Source: Bacillota bacterium (GTDB taxonomy: Bacteria; Bacillota; Clostridia; Lachnospirales; Lachnospiraceae). Taken from it: a DNA stretch of 64,000 nt. A program made the translations under genes and the position numbers. A model generated the notes under the pieces. The model saw only the letters and a list, made by a program, of their open reading frames with translations. It did no database searches and was not told where the DNA came from. Shown in pieces: positions 8,521 to 18,024 of the stretch. The DNA lies in NCBI GenBank assembly GCA_023407575.1, contig JAEYLX010000032.1:372001-436000 (forward strand), in the 5' to 3' direction. Within the stretch, counting starts at the first letter, position 1. Each line of letters opens with the position of its first letter.

Positions 8521-10110
8521 ATGATTCAGAATCCGATTTTAAAAGGCTTTCATCCAGACCCAAGTATGATTTATGTAAATGGAACCTTTTACATAGCAAA
8601 TTCAACCTTCGAGTATTTCCCAGGAGTATCCATCTCTGCTTCAGAGGATTTAATAAACTGGAGAAGATTAAAAGCGCCTCTTGATACGACACAGTTACTA
8701 GATATGAAAGGTAACCCAAAATCCGGAGGTATTTGGGCACCCTGCCTTACCTATGCAGACGACTATTTCTATTTAGTGTTCACTGATGTTAAAAGTTGGT
8801 CCGATGGACCGTTTAAGGATACTCCTAACTTCATTACGAAAGCAAAAAGCATTGACGGTCCCTGGAGTGAACCTGTTTATATCAACAGTTCGGGTTTTGA
8901 TCCATCACTTTTTCATGATGAAGATGGTAAAAAATACATCGTAAATATGGAGTGGGACTATAGAGAAGAAGGTGCAGCTCAATTTACAGGGATACTACTA
9001 ACAGAAATTGATTCAATTACATTTGAAAAGGTTAGTGAAACCAGGAAGATATTTTGGGGATCAGAACTTGGACTTGTAGAAGGGCCACATCTATATAAAA
9101 TAAATGGCTATTATTATCTGATTACAGCCGAAGGTGGAACCTCGTACAATCATGCTGTAACAGTGGCTAGATCAAAACAAATTAACGGTCCCTATGAATT
9201 GCATCCGAATCAACATTTGGTGACCACGAAGGATGCACCTGACGCAGCTTTACAGAAAACAGGTCACGGTAGCATATGTCAATCAGCGGATGGCCGCTGG
9301 TGGTTGGCATTTCTTTGTGGAAGACATATTGATGACACGATGAGCTGTATCTTAGGAAGAGAAACTGGTATTGCAGAGATAATGTGGGAGAATGATTGGC
9401 CATATTTGATGGATAAAACATTAGTTCCATCTTTAAATCAGAGGGGGATTATTGAGGAAGCACAGTTGAAGCCGATGGATAGATCCTATCAATTTGACAG
9501 TGAGCAATTTCAGGCAGACTTTATGTCCTTGCGTGTTCCAGCAAAATATGAACTCTTATCCGGCAATACCTTAAGGTTATTCGGAAAAGAGTCACTGGTT
9601 TCAAGAAATTATCAGAACATGTTGGTTCGAAGACAGACTTCATTTTACTTTGAAGCAGAAACCAGTGTTTGTGTATACCGTGAAAGCTTTCAGGTGATGG
9701 CAGGTTTATTGTATCGCTACGACGAGGAAAACCAGTACTATCTAAGAGTAGCTTACAATGAAAAGAAAAAGGATTTTACCCTTGGTATCCTCTCCTTTGA
9801 TCATGGGAAGTTCAACCTACCACTTGGTAAAAATGAAATACCAGTAGGGAAAGGATTCGTTAAATTAAAAATTACTGTGGAGGGCACGAGAGGCTACTAC
9901 TCCTATTCTCTTAAGGATGAGGAATGGCAAGATATACTTATAGATGGTAGCTTATATGAAATAGATCCAAGAAAGCTTTCTGATGAATATGCGACTCCTT
10001 ATGGATTTACTGGTGCTTTTATCGGTATAAGTTGCCAGGATTTTGAGAATTCGAAAGAGTTTGCAGATTTCAATTCCTTTGTATATAAGGAGTTCGAAAG
10101 TAAGGATTAA
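8521..10110 (+). CDS. Glycoside hydrolase family 43 (beta-xylosidase / arabinofuranosidase type)
   Basis: A 529-residue inverting glycosidase without signal peptide, so it probably trims imported xylo- or arabino-oligosaccharides. The five-bladed beta-propeller covers about 1-310. The base aspartate is in FHPDPSM (residues 10-16), the pKa-tuning aspartate is in GFDPSLF, and the acid glutamate is in GLVEGPHLY. The C-terminal ~200 residues form a beta-sandwich typical of the long GH43 xylosidases (XynB-like; GH43_C2/DUF1349 type). TAGGAGGATAAATTC precedes the ATG. It stands alone, with a strong terminator behind; a LacI-type regulator is 0.7 kb downstream on the opposite strand. Xylosidase versus arabinofuranosidase cannot be decided from sequence. 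Confidence 0.9.
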   Translation: MIQNPILKGFHPDPSMIYVNGTFYIANSTFEYFPGVSISASEDLINWRRLKAPLDTTQLLDMKGNPKSGGIWAPCLTYADDYFYLVFTDVKSWSDGPFKDTPNFITKAKSIDGPWSEPVYINSSGFDPSLFHDEDGKKYIVNMEWDYREEGAAQFTGILLTEIDSITFEKVSETRKIFWGSELGLVEGPHLYKINGYYYLITAEGGTSYNHAVTVARSKQINGPYELHPNQHLVTTKDAPDAALQKTGHGSICQSADGRWWLAFLCGRHIDDTMSCILGRETGIAEIMWENDWPYLMDKTLVPSLNQRGIIEEAQLKPMDRSYQFDSEQFQADFMSLRVPAKYELLSGNTLRLFGKESLVSRNYQNMLVRRQTSFYFEAETSVCVYRESFQVMAGLLYRYDEENQYYLRVAYNEKKKDFTLGILSFDHGKFNLPLGKNEIPVGKGFVKLKITVEGTRGYYSYSLKDEEWQDILIDGSLYEIDPRKLSDEYATPYGFTGAFIGISCQDFENSKEFADFNSFVYKEFESKD

Positions 10111-10162
10111 TGTAGTTAATAATATTAAATCACAAGGTTTATTTAATTTAGCAAGATAAAAG

Positions 10163-10212
10163 ATGCACCAGCTCCTGGCAACCGTTGATACGATTACCAG
10201 GAGCTGGTGCAT
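10163..10212. terminator. Strong terminator between GH43 and a convergent membrane protein gene
   Basis: A perfect 16-bp stem (ATGCACCAGCTCCTGG and its complement) with an 18-base loop, followed on the plus strand by TTTTAT. It sits between convergent genes. Confidence 0.85.
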
Positions 10213-10271
10213 TTTATGTTTCCTGCAATATGTTATGTGGCAGACAATTAAGATAAAGATTGTTAGCTAGT

Positions 10272-10697
10272 TTATAATAAATAAACATAAGCAAAGTAGA
10301 ATTCTCCTGATAGGAAGGAGATAGTCCAAAGTACAGCAAAAACTTTAACGATGGTGGAATGGAATTTGTTCTTTGGATTTTTACGATGATTAATCATACG
10401 TTCCACAAGCAATACGAATTCCACCAAAACTACAATTGAAGCAATGATGCCGTGTATTATGATATATACTAACAGCCATCCCGTGAAATCTGCTTGACTA
10501 TCGGTAAATTTATCACCTAGTAATCGATTCAGCAAATAAAGAACAGAAACACTTAAATCTATTACAAGGGTAATTGCTGCCACTAATGAGTGGTGCTTCC
10601 ATTTCTTGATTCCGCCAATGAGTGCATAAGCAAATAGCACAGCCAGCGGTAAAAGTATGATTGAGTGGATTATGCTAATTAAAGGTGCATTTCCCAT
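10272..10697 (-). CDS. Four-helix membrane protein, DUF420-like
   Basis: A 141-residue integral membrane protein with four predicted helices (about 6-28, 38-58, 72-98, 114-138). Histidines near helix ends (KHHS, IIHGI, KFHST) and the general layout resemble DUF420/YozB proteins, some of which sit near cytochrome-oxidase assembly genes. The match is by pattern only. A clean AGGAGG lies six bases before the ATG. It is monocistronic and convergent with GH43. Function unknown. Confidence 0.7.
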   Translation of the reverse strand: MGNAPLISIIHSIILLPLAVLFAYALIGGIKKWKHHSLVAAITLVIDLSVSVLYLLNRLLGDKFTDSQADFTGWLLVYIIIHGIIASIVVLVEFVLLVERMINHRKNPKNKFHSTIVKVFAVLWTISFLSGEFYFAYVYLL

Positions 10698-10853
10698 ACA
10701 TTATCCTCCTAATGAAGCTGATATGTTCATTAACAGCGATATGATAATACATTAAAACAGGTATTAATTTATAAAGCTGTTTTCTTTCAGTTGCATGATA
10801 GCACGAAATAAGTCGAATTACAATGGCAAAAAACACCGTAATCTAACACACAG

Positions 10854-11870
10854 TTACTTTGATATTTGGCTGGAGGTGGACTCCCGTATGATGAGTTCAG
10901 TATCCAGAAGAATGGATCTGGTCGCAAAGCCTGGATTGTTGATTTTTTCTAATAACATCTCACATGCGGAAAAACCCATTTGGAATTTAGGCTGACTAAC
11001 TGTTGTTATAGTGGGAGAGAACATGGAGGATAAATCAATATTATCAAAACCAACTACCGTAATATCTTTTGGTACATTATAACGATACCGCTTAGCGGCA
11101 CGTATTACAGCAGCAGCCAGGGTATCAGAAGAGGTAAAGAAGGCATTAGGGATAACTTCAGCAGTCAGTAGCTGACAAGTAGCAGCATAAGCCATGTCAT
11201 AATTAACTTCTGGCAGCTGAATTAACCAGTTCTTTGGAATGATTAAATCTGCGTTACTTAGTGCATCTAGAAAACCACTACGACGGTCTCTGGCATATTT
11301 GTAGGTAAGTGGTCCATTGAGAAAGGCAATTTTATTTTTCCCACTGGCAATCAAATAGTTAGTAGCATTTAAGGCGGCAGTATAATCATCAATACTGACA
11401 TAGGGAATCTCTGATTCGTGGTTGTATTCACAGCATTGAACAATGGGAAGGAGATTATTTAATTGATGCAATAACTCGGAAGATATTTGATTTAAGAGGA
11501 TTACCCCCGCTGCATGCACACGCCTTATTAAATTATGAAATTCGTTAATAGAACCATGATCAAGCGGGGATTGACTAATTAATAGATGACAACCATGGGC
11601 TTTTGCAGAAGTGGTTGCTCCTCTTATCACTTCAGTATAAAAAATATTATTTATGTTTGGAATATTTAAAATAATGACAGGCTGGTCTGCTTGCTTGGGA
11701 TTTATTGTCTCTGGAAGACTTACTCCAAGCTGCTTCATCGCAGCCTCCACCTGTTTCAATGTATCTTCCTTCACAAGTTCTCTGTGATTGATAACCCGAG
11801 ATACAGTGGCAGGAGATACCCCTGCTTGGTCTGCTATCTGTTGAACTGTAATTTTATGAAATGAAGTCAT
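10854..11870 (-). CDS. LacI-family transcriptional regulator
   Basis: A 338-residue LacI/GalR repressor. The helix-turn-helix and hinge are at 6-50 (VQQIADQAGVSPATVSRVIN). A periplasmic-binding-protein-like sugar-sensing domain follows, with the usual VGFDNIDLSSMFSPTITTV segment near 265-290. AAGGAG lies 7 bases before the ATG. It lies between the GH43 glycosidase and a divergent TIM-barrel sugar isomerase gene, one of which is a likely target. The effector is unknown. Confidence 0.92.
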   Translation of the reverse strand: MTSFHKITVQQIADQAGVSPATVSRVINHRELVKEDTLKQVEAAMKQLGVSLPETINPKQADQPVIILNIPNINNIFYTEVIRGATTSAKAHGCHLLISQSPLDHGSINEFHNLIRRVHAAGVILLNQISSELLHQLNNLLPIVQCCEYNHESEIPYVSIDDYTAALNATNYLIASGKNKIAFLNGPLTYKYARDRRSGFLDALSNADLIIPKNWLIQLPEVNYDMAYAATCQLLTAEVIPNAFFTSSDTLAAAVIRAAKRYRYNVPKDITVVGFDNIDLSSMFSPTITTVSQPKFQMGFSACEMLLEKINNPGFATRSILLDTELIIRESTSSQISK

Positions 11871-12187
11871 ACAATACTCCTTATTGTTTTCTGTAATACG
11901 ATGTTTATCTCTACTTTAACTGATACCTGTTAAAATATCAATTAATTCTGAAATGAATATGAAAAGTTTTCAGAAATACAATATAGTAAATATAAATAAT
12001 ATACAAAAATAAACTTAATTAATTAGAGTAAACAATGAAAATTGCACAATTAAGGTGGCCTGATTGAAAGCTAACAACATAAATGGTATAATTATTTCAG
12101 AAATATAATTACTATTCATATGCAATTGAGTTTTAGTCGCAGCTTAGGAATATAGGCAAAGAATGGATTATTGTTAAGGAGGACATT
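11871..12187. promoter_or_regulatory. Divergent intergenic region with a consensus promoter for the TIM-barrel isomerase
   Basis: TTGAAA (12064-12069) and TATAAT (12087-12092) are 17 bases apart, about 90 bases before the ATG at 12188. The region is AT-rich and serves the LacI gene on the other strand. No clear LacI-type palindrome was seen. Confidence 0.7.
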
Positions 12188-13102
12188 ATGAAGTTGGGGT
12201 TCGTTAGCTCAATACTGGGAGATTGGAATTTTGAAGAAATGATTGATATAGCGAGTGATATGGGATATGGCTGTGTCGAAGTGGCATGCTGGCCGATGGT
12301 GAAGGCAGAGCGAAGGTATGCTGGTATTAGCCATATAGATGTTGTCAATCTTACTGATGAAAAGGTACTTTACATACAGGACTACTGCAGTAATAAGAAG
12401 ATTGAAATATCCTCTCTAGCTTTTTATCCCAATACGATGGATGGAAATCTAGATAAGAGAAAAGAGAACATAGAACATCTGTATAAAGTTATTGATGCCA
12501 GTGTGAAACTTGGTATCAATATGGTAACTACCTTTCTTGGCAGGGATCAAAGTAAGTCAGTAGAAGAAAACCTGGAGCTTGTTAAGGAAATCTGGCCGCC
12601 TATAGTAAATTATGCAGAAGCAAAGGGAGTTAAAATTGCAATTGAAAACTGTCCAATGTTATTTGATGAAGGACAGTGGCCTGGTGGACAAAATCTGATG
12701 ACAACACCTTATATCTGGAGGAAGGTATTTGAAATTATACCAAATAGTAATTTTGGAATAAATTATGACCCCTCTCATTTTGTATGGCAAATGATAGATT
12801 ATATTAAACCCATTTATGAATTTAAGGATAGAATTTTTCACATCCATTTTAAGGATATTAAGATAATGAAGGAAGAGTTGGAAAAGGTTGGAACTATGGC
12901 GTATCCGTTACAGTACATGCAACCTAAATTGCCAGGTCTGGGAGATGTGAATTGGGGAAATTACGTTTCAGCTTTAACAGATATACGTTATGATGGGTAT
13001 GCATGTATTGAAGTAGAAGATAGAGCTTTTGAGTCTTCCAATGAAAGAATTCTAGATAGCTTAATATTGTCAAAAAAATATATGGAGCAGTTTGTAATCT
13101 GA
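12188..13102 (+). CDS. Sugar phosphate isomerase/epimerase (AP-endonuclease-2-like TIM barrel)
   Basis: A 304-residue TIM-barrel protein of the xylose-isomerase-like superfamily. It starts with LGFVSSILGDWNFEEMIDIASDMGYGCVE. Metal-site candidates include Glu in KIAIENCPM (about 154), the NYDPSHF segment (about 193-199), histidines in FHIHFKD (about 218-224) and Glu in ACIEVED near 278. Such proteins isomerise or epimerise free or phosphorylated sugars and inositols. A consensus promoter and TAAGGAGG precede it. The LacI regulator upstream is a plausible controller. Substrate unknown. Confidence 0.85.
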   Translation: MKLGFVSSILGDWNFEEMIDIASDMGYGCVEVACWPMVKAERRYAGISHIDVVNLTDEKVLYIQDYCSNKKIEISSLAFYPNTMDGNLDKRKENIEHLYKVIDASVKLGINMVTTFLGRDQSKSVEENLELVKEIWPPIVNYAEAKGVKIAIENCPMLFDEGQWPGGQNLMTTPYIWRKVFEIIPNSNFGINYDPSHFVWQMIDYIKPIYEFKDRIFHIHFKDIKIMKEELEKVGTMAYPLQYMQPKLPGLGDVNWGNYVSALTDIRYDGYACIEVEDRAFESSNERILDSLILSKKYMEQFVI

Positions 13103-13184
13103 AATAGTAAATGGCGACAATGACTTAAGCTCTAATAAAATTCCTATAAGTTTAAATAAATAGAATGTGTAGCTTTTAAAGAAT

Positions 13185-13224
13185 ATGCTCCTAAAAGGTT
13201 TTATTAAAATCCTTCTAGGAGCAT
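13185..13224 (+). terminator. Terminator after the TIM-barrel isomerase gene
   Basis: ATGCTCCTAAAAGG pairs with CCTTCTAGGAGCAT apart from a short internal mismatch, followed by GTTTTAT. Confidence 0.75.
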
Positions 13225-13255
13225 GTTTTATGTAAATTGGCTATAAGTTTGTATA

Positions 13256-13298
13256 CAGTGAGAAAACCATAGGTTTTCGTGATTGGTTCTGAATGGTT
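13256..13298 (+). repeat. Short intergenic repeat, copy 1
   Basis: A 43-base segment containing the hairpin AAAACC-ATA-GGTTTT and then TTGGTTCTGAATGGTT. It matches 31321-31363 at 36 of 43 positions. No partner inverted repeat is visible upstream here, so this may be a truncated copy. Confidence 0.65.
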
Positions 13299-13361
13299 TT
13301 CATAATTATGTTAAACGAAATAATTTTATCCTGGGGGAGAATTTTTGTGATTCGCATTCTT

Positions 13362-15098
13362 TTATAGTATAAACTTATCTATTAATTTCTTTAGGTCAAG
13401 AACTTGATCATCTATCTCAGTGCTATTTTGATTGATGTTTGTCATTGCTGCTAATACCTGCTGAGTTGCTGCAGAGGTTTCTTGTGTGCTTGCAGCATAT
13501 TCTTGAGAAATAGCGGATACATTCGTACTGAATTCACTAATGATGGAACGACTCTGATCTATGGACAAGGAAACTCTTTCCAGAGAGGATATCTCAGAGT
13601 TGATTACATTTATGTATTTAACAATGGTATCATATTTACTCTTAGTTATATTAATACTTTCTGTTTGCAGTAACACGGCATGTTCGACCTCTTTGCTTTG
13701 ATTACTTGCAGTATTAATATTTTGCTTGATTTCATTCAGCATATGGTCAATTAGTGCAGTGGAATCCTTAGCTTGTTCCGAAAGCTTATGTATCTCATCT
13801 GCAATGACAGAAAATCCTCTGCCGGCTTCCCCTGCTCTTGCAGCTTCTATTGCGGCATTTAAGGAAATTAAGTTGATCTGCTCAGCAATGGCTGAAATAA
13901 TAGCGGTTGCTTCCACAATCTGTGCAGCATTTTGATTTGCAGTAGCGATTGTTTTAAAGTTGGATTGAAATGTAGTCTGATTCTTTGTGTTGATTTCATC
14001 CAAATGATGAACGGTAGTAAGTCCTTCCTGGATAACGGTCATAATTCCAGAGGCATTATGCGATAATTGTTTTGTACTTGTGGTACTGGTTTGTACGATT
14101 TCTCCTAAACGGTTGATTTCACTTGCCAGCTGCTGTGTATCCTCAGCCTGGGTAGCTGCACCTTCTGCAATTTCATTAATGGTTTTTGATATTTCAACCA
14201 CAGCATTTGTTACCTCGTCAGAGGTAAGCTTCATACTCTCGGAGGAATTTGATAAGGAAGAGGAAGTGTTTAGTATATTCGAGGTAATGTCTCGTAAGGA
14301 ATGTACCAAATAGTTCACAGATTGAGATAAGGTTCCTAGTTCATCCTTGCTATTGATATGATGAGGAGTAATTGACAAGTCATTGGCAGCAAGGGAGTTC
14401 ATGTTAGCAGTCAGGGCTTTTATGTTGGATCTTATGAAATTAACTAAGTAGAGACTGAAGGCACCCATTAGTACGGAGGCGATTGCAAATAAAAGAACAA
14501 TTTCACGGATGGAGGCTTTAATATGATTTTCCATATCGGTCTGGGACTTTACGCTATATTCCTCAAGTATCTCTGACATGGTTTTTATTTCATCCCGGAT
14601 ACCTTCAAACATGGCATTCTTCGCTATGATAAAGCCTTTACCGGTGCTTGGATCGTAGGCTGCCTGCCATTCCTTAAATTGGTTCGTAAATTGTTCATAT
14701 AAGTGTGACATGGTTAATTGTTTTTTTGAATGCTTGAATTCGGAATATAGTTCTGTGTTGGATTTAATATTTATAATTACATCTTCAATGTTCTTAGTGA
14801 TAGAAGCGCAATTATCATTATAATCTTTTAGGTAACGGTCTTTCGTTTGTTGATCAAAGGATTCTCCTGCTTCAACTAAGGTTCTTTCTGCAAGGGTCGC
14901 CTTATAAAAGTCTCGATCAGCTTTTAGCAGTAAGGTAGAATTTACATAAAGGGTATCATAATAGGTTGATTCTGCTTGTTTGTTCAACTGATTCATTTGA
15001 TATGAGAATTGAAAAAGAATATATAATAATGCAACAAATATCGGTAAAATCATTAGCCACAGCTTTGTGGCAATTTTTCTGTTTCTAATTAGGTTCAT
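13362..15098 (-). CDS. Methyl-accepting chemotaxis protein
   Basis: A 578-residue chemoreceptor. Membrane helix one is at about 11-31 and helix two at about 195-220, flanking an extracellular four-helix sensor that is charged and helical. HAMP follows (about 220-275). The signalling hairpin contains INLISLNAAIEAARAGEAGRGFSVIADEI near 405-435. The receptor ends within the coiled coil and has no pentapeptide tail for methylation-enzyme docking. AAGGAGAAGG lies upstream of the ATG. It is alone on the minus strand; unlike the receptor at 1389 it is not beside cheA or cheW. Ligand unknown. Confidence 0.94.
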   Translation of the reverse strand: MNLIRNRKIATKLWLMILPIFVALLYILFQFSYQMNQLNKQAESTYYDTLYVNSTLLLKADRDFYKATLAERTLVEAGESFDQQTKDRYLKDYNDNCASITKNIEDVIINIKSNTELYSEFKHSKKQLTMSHLYEQFTNQFKEWQAAYDPSTGKGFIIAKNAMFEGIRDEIKTMSEILEEYSVKSQTDMENHIKASIREIVLLFAIASVLMGAFSLYLVNFIRSNIKALTANMNSLAANDLSITPHHINSKDELGTLSQSVNYLVHSLRDITSNILNTSSSLSNSSESMKLTSDEVTNAVVEISKTINEIAEGAATQAEDTQQLASEINRLGEIVQTSTTSTKQLSHNASGIMTVIQEGLTTVHHLDEINTKNQTTFQSNFKTIATANQNAAQIVEATAIISAIAEQINLISLNAAIEAARAGEAGRGFSVIADEIHKLSEQAKDSTALIDHMLNEIKQNINTASNQSKEVEHAVLLQTESINITKSKYDTIVKYINVINSEISSLERVSLSIDQSRSIISEFSTNVSAISQEYAASTQETSAATQQVLAAMTNINQNSTEIDDQVLDLKKLIDKFIL

Positions 15099-15274
15099 AA
15101 TCCTTCTCCTTGGTATCTTAATTAATAGTTAATAGACTTGCTCGTTTGAATTTGTAAATCCCCGTAAACTGAATATGTCAAGTCACATGCTTTGGTTTGT
15201 TTAATTCATCGCGAAGGTTTTAGTAAATAGGTAAAATATAGTCGTAATTACCTATAGATACTTTAGTGTGAAAA

Positions 15275-15309
15275 CAGGTATGCCTTTTCCTGGGAAAAAG
15301 GCATACCTG
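15275..15309 (-). terminator. Terminator of the 20.4-15.3 kb sugar operon
   Basis: A perfect 14-bp stem (CAGGTATGCCTTTT and complement) with a 7-base loop, ending in TTTTC on the minus strand. It lies 30 bases beyond the last gene of the minus-strand operon. Confidence 0.8.
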
Positions 15310-15340
15310 TGTCTATATTTGTTGATTTGGGACTAATTTA

Positions 15341-16489
15341 CTATTCTTTGTCAGTTATTTTTACCCAACCTTCTTTTTGGCTGCTTTCAAAGATTTTCTC
15401 ACACAGAATCATCTCATGAAGACCATCTTTAAAGGTGGCGTGCTCATGTTCACCATTGGGATTTCCAATGCTGCCATAAACACTTTTAAAGCATTGTTTA
15501 AAGGCGTCTGGGAATCCTTCCAGATGACCAAAAGGATAAGCGATTAATGGTTTAGTATCTGGGTGAACAGTACCTAACCCTTTTTCAATAAAAGCATTGT
15601 AGCTATCTCGATTGCCAACAACCAGGGCATTGCAGTTCTCACTATTCCACTGTGCAGATTTATTATATCCGCCAACTAATAAATCAATCGAAACTGATTT
15701 ACCAGCGATAACCTGTGAAAAGAAGGCACTTCCTTTTGCTCCGTTGCTAAAACGGAACATTACACTTGCATTATCCTCTGTATCAATTGGAACATCCTCA
15801 TAATCCTCATCCTTAAATTTCTCTTTAGAGAAGGCAAGAACAACACCCTTAGGTTTCTTGCGGTTTTTATGAATAGTTGAGAAATCAGCATTTACCTCTA
15901 CGATTTTTTGACCGGTTACATATTCCGCTAAGTCCATCCAGTGGGAACCGATATCGGATACAGCACGAGTTCTACCGGATTCAGTAGAATTTAAACGCCA
16001 GCTGTAATCAGTGTTATATAATAGCCAGTCCTGAGTATAGCTTCCGGTAATAGAGAAGATTTCACCAAGCTCACCGTCTTTTATGATGTTCTTCAGATGA
16101 TTGTTCATTGGATAGAAACGATTATGGAAGTTAATTGCGGCTACGAGACCCTTTTCCTCAGCTTTTGCAGTAAGTGCTCTTGCTTCCTCAATTGAAGTAC
16201 ACATAGGTTTCTCACATAGAACATTTACATTGCGATCCATTGCATACATAGCAATATCATAGTGAGTATTGTTAGGGGTGCAGATATGAATCATATCAAG
16301 ATTCATAGTATCAATCATTTCTTTATAGTCTGCAAAATAATGTGGCACATTTAGTTCTTCTGCTGTTTTATCGGCATTAAATTTATCTGCCAAAGCAACA
16401 ACTTCAACATTGCCAAGACGTCTTAGGGTTTCAATGTGTACCTTACCGATAAACCCAGTTCCAATAATTCCTGCTCTGAAAATTCTCAT
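15341..16489 (-). CDS. Gfo/Idh/MocA family NAD(P)-dependent oxidoreductase
   Basis: A 382-residue sugar dehydrogenase or reductase. The Rossmann motif is AGIIGTGFIGKVH at the N-terminus, and the EKPMCTSIEEA motif with the catalytic-type Lys is near residue 95. The C-terminal alpha/beta domain includes SDIGSHWMDLAEY (about 175-190). The start is the ATG at 16489, with GGAGG five bases upstream, rather than the in-frame ATG at 16501 that overlaps it. It is the last gene of a five-gene operon, 35 bases after the sugar kinase. It probably oxidises or reduces a sugar or inositol intermediate of the pathway; substrate unknown. Confidence 0.9.
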   Translation of the reverse strand: MRIFRAGIIGTGFIGKVHIETLRRLGNVEVVALADKFNADKTAEELNVPHYFADYKEMIDTMNLDMIHICTPNNTHYDIAMYAMDRNVNVLCEKPMCTSIEEARALTAKAEEKGLVAAINFHNRFYPMNNHLKNIIKDGELGEIFSITGSYTQDWLLYNTDYSWRLNSTESGRTRAVSDIGSHWMDLAEYVTGQKIVEVNADFSTIHKNRKKPKGVVLAFSKEKFKDEDYEDVPIDTEDNASVMFRFSNGAKGSAFFSQVIAGKSVSIDLLVGGYNKSAQWNSENCNALVVGNRDSYNAFIEKGLGTVHPDTKPLIAYPFGHLEGFPDAFKQCFKSVYGSIGNPNGEHEHATFKDGLHEMILCEKIFESSQKEGWVKITDKE

Positions 16490-16524
16490 AATAACCTCCA
16501 TCTGCCGCTATAGCGGCAAAATTC

Positions 16525-17997
16525 TTATTTTAAATTAAATTGACTGGTAAAGAGTTCGTATTGTTCTTTCCATAACTCAATATTTTGTGGATAATATTCT
16601 GTAACAGGGAAGGAGCGGGAGATAATTTCTCTGCCTTCCTCAATAGTCTTAATCTGTTTATTGGCTACTAACTGAACCAGAATGTTACCAAGAGCAGTGG
16701 CTTCAACCGGACCAGCAGCAACAAAACAATTACAAGCATTTGCGGTAAACTGGCACATTAATTTACTTTGGGAACCTCCACCAACAATGTTGATGATGCC
16801 GAATTCAGTTCCGGTCAGCTTTTGAAGATTGTTTATATTCCAGAAGTACTTTAGAGCTAAGCTTTCATAAACACAACGAGCCATTTCTCCAATGGATTCT
16901 GGAGATGATTGATACAGGTTTTTGCAATATTCTTTTAATTTTGCTGCCATATTGCCCGGCGAATAGAAAACTTCATCATCTACGTCAATTACATACTGAA
17001 AGGGTGTTGCTGCTTCGGCAAGTTCCTCAAGCTCTGTATAGCTATAAGCTTGTCCCAACGCCTTGAACTCAGCACGGATTTCCTGAAGAATCCAAGTACC
17101 CATGACATTATGAAGGAGTCGGTGATGGCCTTCATAGCCACCTTCATTTGCTATATTAAAATGATATCCAAAATTATTAATAATAGGCTTCTGCACTTCT
17201 GTACCCACAAGAGCCCAGGTTCCGCAGCTGATGATGGCGCAGTTTTTGTTAAAAGGAGAAGCTAAAAATGCAGAAGCAGTGTCATGCTCGCAAACGGATA
17301 CAATATCAAAACCTTTGGTTTTGTATTCGTTATTAAACTCTTTACTAGTATGAGCATTAATTGTACCAGGTTGTACGAGATCTGCAAAAAGCTCTTGGGG
17401 AATCTGGAATTTGTCTAAAATTTCCTGATTCCAGGTATTAATATTGTAGTCAAAGAGCTGACTTACAGATGCAAGAGTGTACTCAGTTGTTTGTTTACCG
17501 GACAAGAAGTATATTAGCAGGTCGGGAACGAATAAGAGTTTATTTCCGTGCTTAAATAGGTAGGACTGGTCATCAAGGTTCATAGCAGCTAACTGCAGGA
17601 GAGTATTAAAGAGAGCATTCTGATTGCCATTAATCTTATATAGTTGATCAGGAGACATAATGTCATATATTTTGCTCATATGCCTTTTCGTGCGTTCATC
17701 ACGGTAACTGTGCACCTGAGTTAACAGATCTCCGTTTGGAGCTATAATAGAAAAGTCATTACAGAAGCTATCAATCCCAATTGAAGTTATGTTGTCCTCG
17801 GTACATTCAATTGCAGTTGTAATTCCCTTGCACATTTCTTTGTATATTTGCAATATATCCCAATATAGACCGCCATTAATTGAAGTAGCACAGTGATCAA
17901 ATCTATTCAGAGTTCTTACTTCCAAAAGGTTATCGGAAAGAACGCCTAGTACAACTTTTCCACCGCTTCCACCTAAATCAAATGCTAAAACATTCAT
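16525..17997 (-). CDS. FGGY-family carbohydrate kinase, rhamnulokinase-like
   Basis: A 490-residue ATP-dependent sugar kinase. The N-terminal phosphate-binding motif is FDLGGSGGKVVLG. A GIDSFCNDFSII segment near 75-87 and a YRDERT motif near 100 follow the RhaB pattern. The C-terminal ATP site includes NIVGGGSQSKLM and AGPVEATALGN. The start is the ATG at 17997 with GGAG six bases upstream; ATG 18009 is upstream of that site and disfavoured. It lies between the DeoR regulator and the oxidoreductase. The closest family I recognise is L-rhamnulokinase, but no rhamnose isomerase is nearby, so the ketose phosphorylated is uncertain. Confidence 0.85.
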   Translation of the reverse strand: MNVLAFDLGGSGGKVVLGVLSDNLLEVRTLNRFDHCATSINGGLYWDILQIYKEMCKGITTAIECTEDNITSIGIDSFCNDFSIIAPNGDLLTQVHSYRDERTKRHMSKIYDIMSPDQLYKINGNQNALFNTLLQLAAMNLDDQSYLFKHGNKLLFVPDLLIYFLSGKQTTEYTLASVSQLFDYNINTWNQEILDKFQIPQELFADLVQPGTINAHTSKEFNNEYKTKGFDIVSVCEHDTASAFLASPFNKNCAIISCGTWALVGTEVQKPIINNFGYHFNIANEGGYEGHHRLLHNVMGTWILQEIRAEFKALGQAYSYTELEELAEAATPFQYVIDVDDEVFYSPGNMAAKLKEYCKNLYQSSPESIGEMARCVYESLALKYFWNINNLQKLTGTEFGIINIVGGGSQSKLMCQFTANACNCFVAAGPVEATALGNILVQLVANKQIKTIEEGREIISRSFPVTEYYPQNIELWKEQYELFTSQFNLK

Positions 17998-18024
17998 ATA
18001 GATCTCCATTCTGTCATCGTTTAC

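Noticed and set aside
10795..10995. Plus-strand 66-codon ORF near the LacI gene end
   Set aside because: Most of it overlaps the LacI coding region on the other strand; no ribosome-binding site and no family features.
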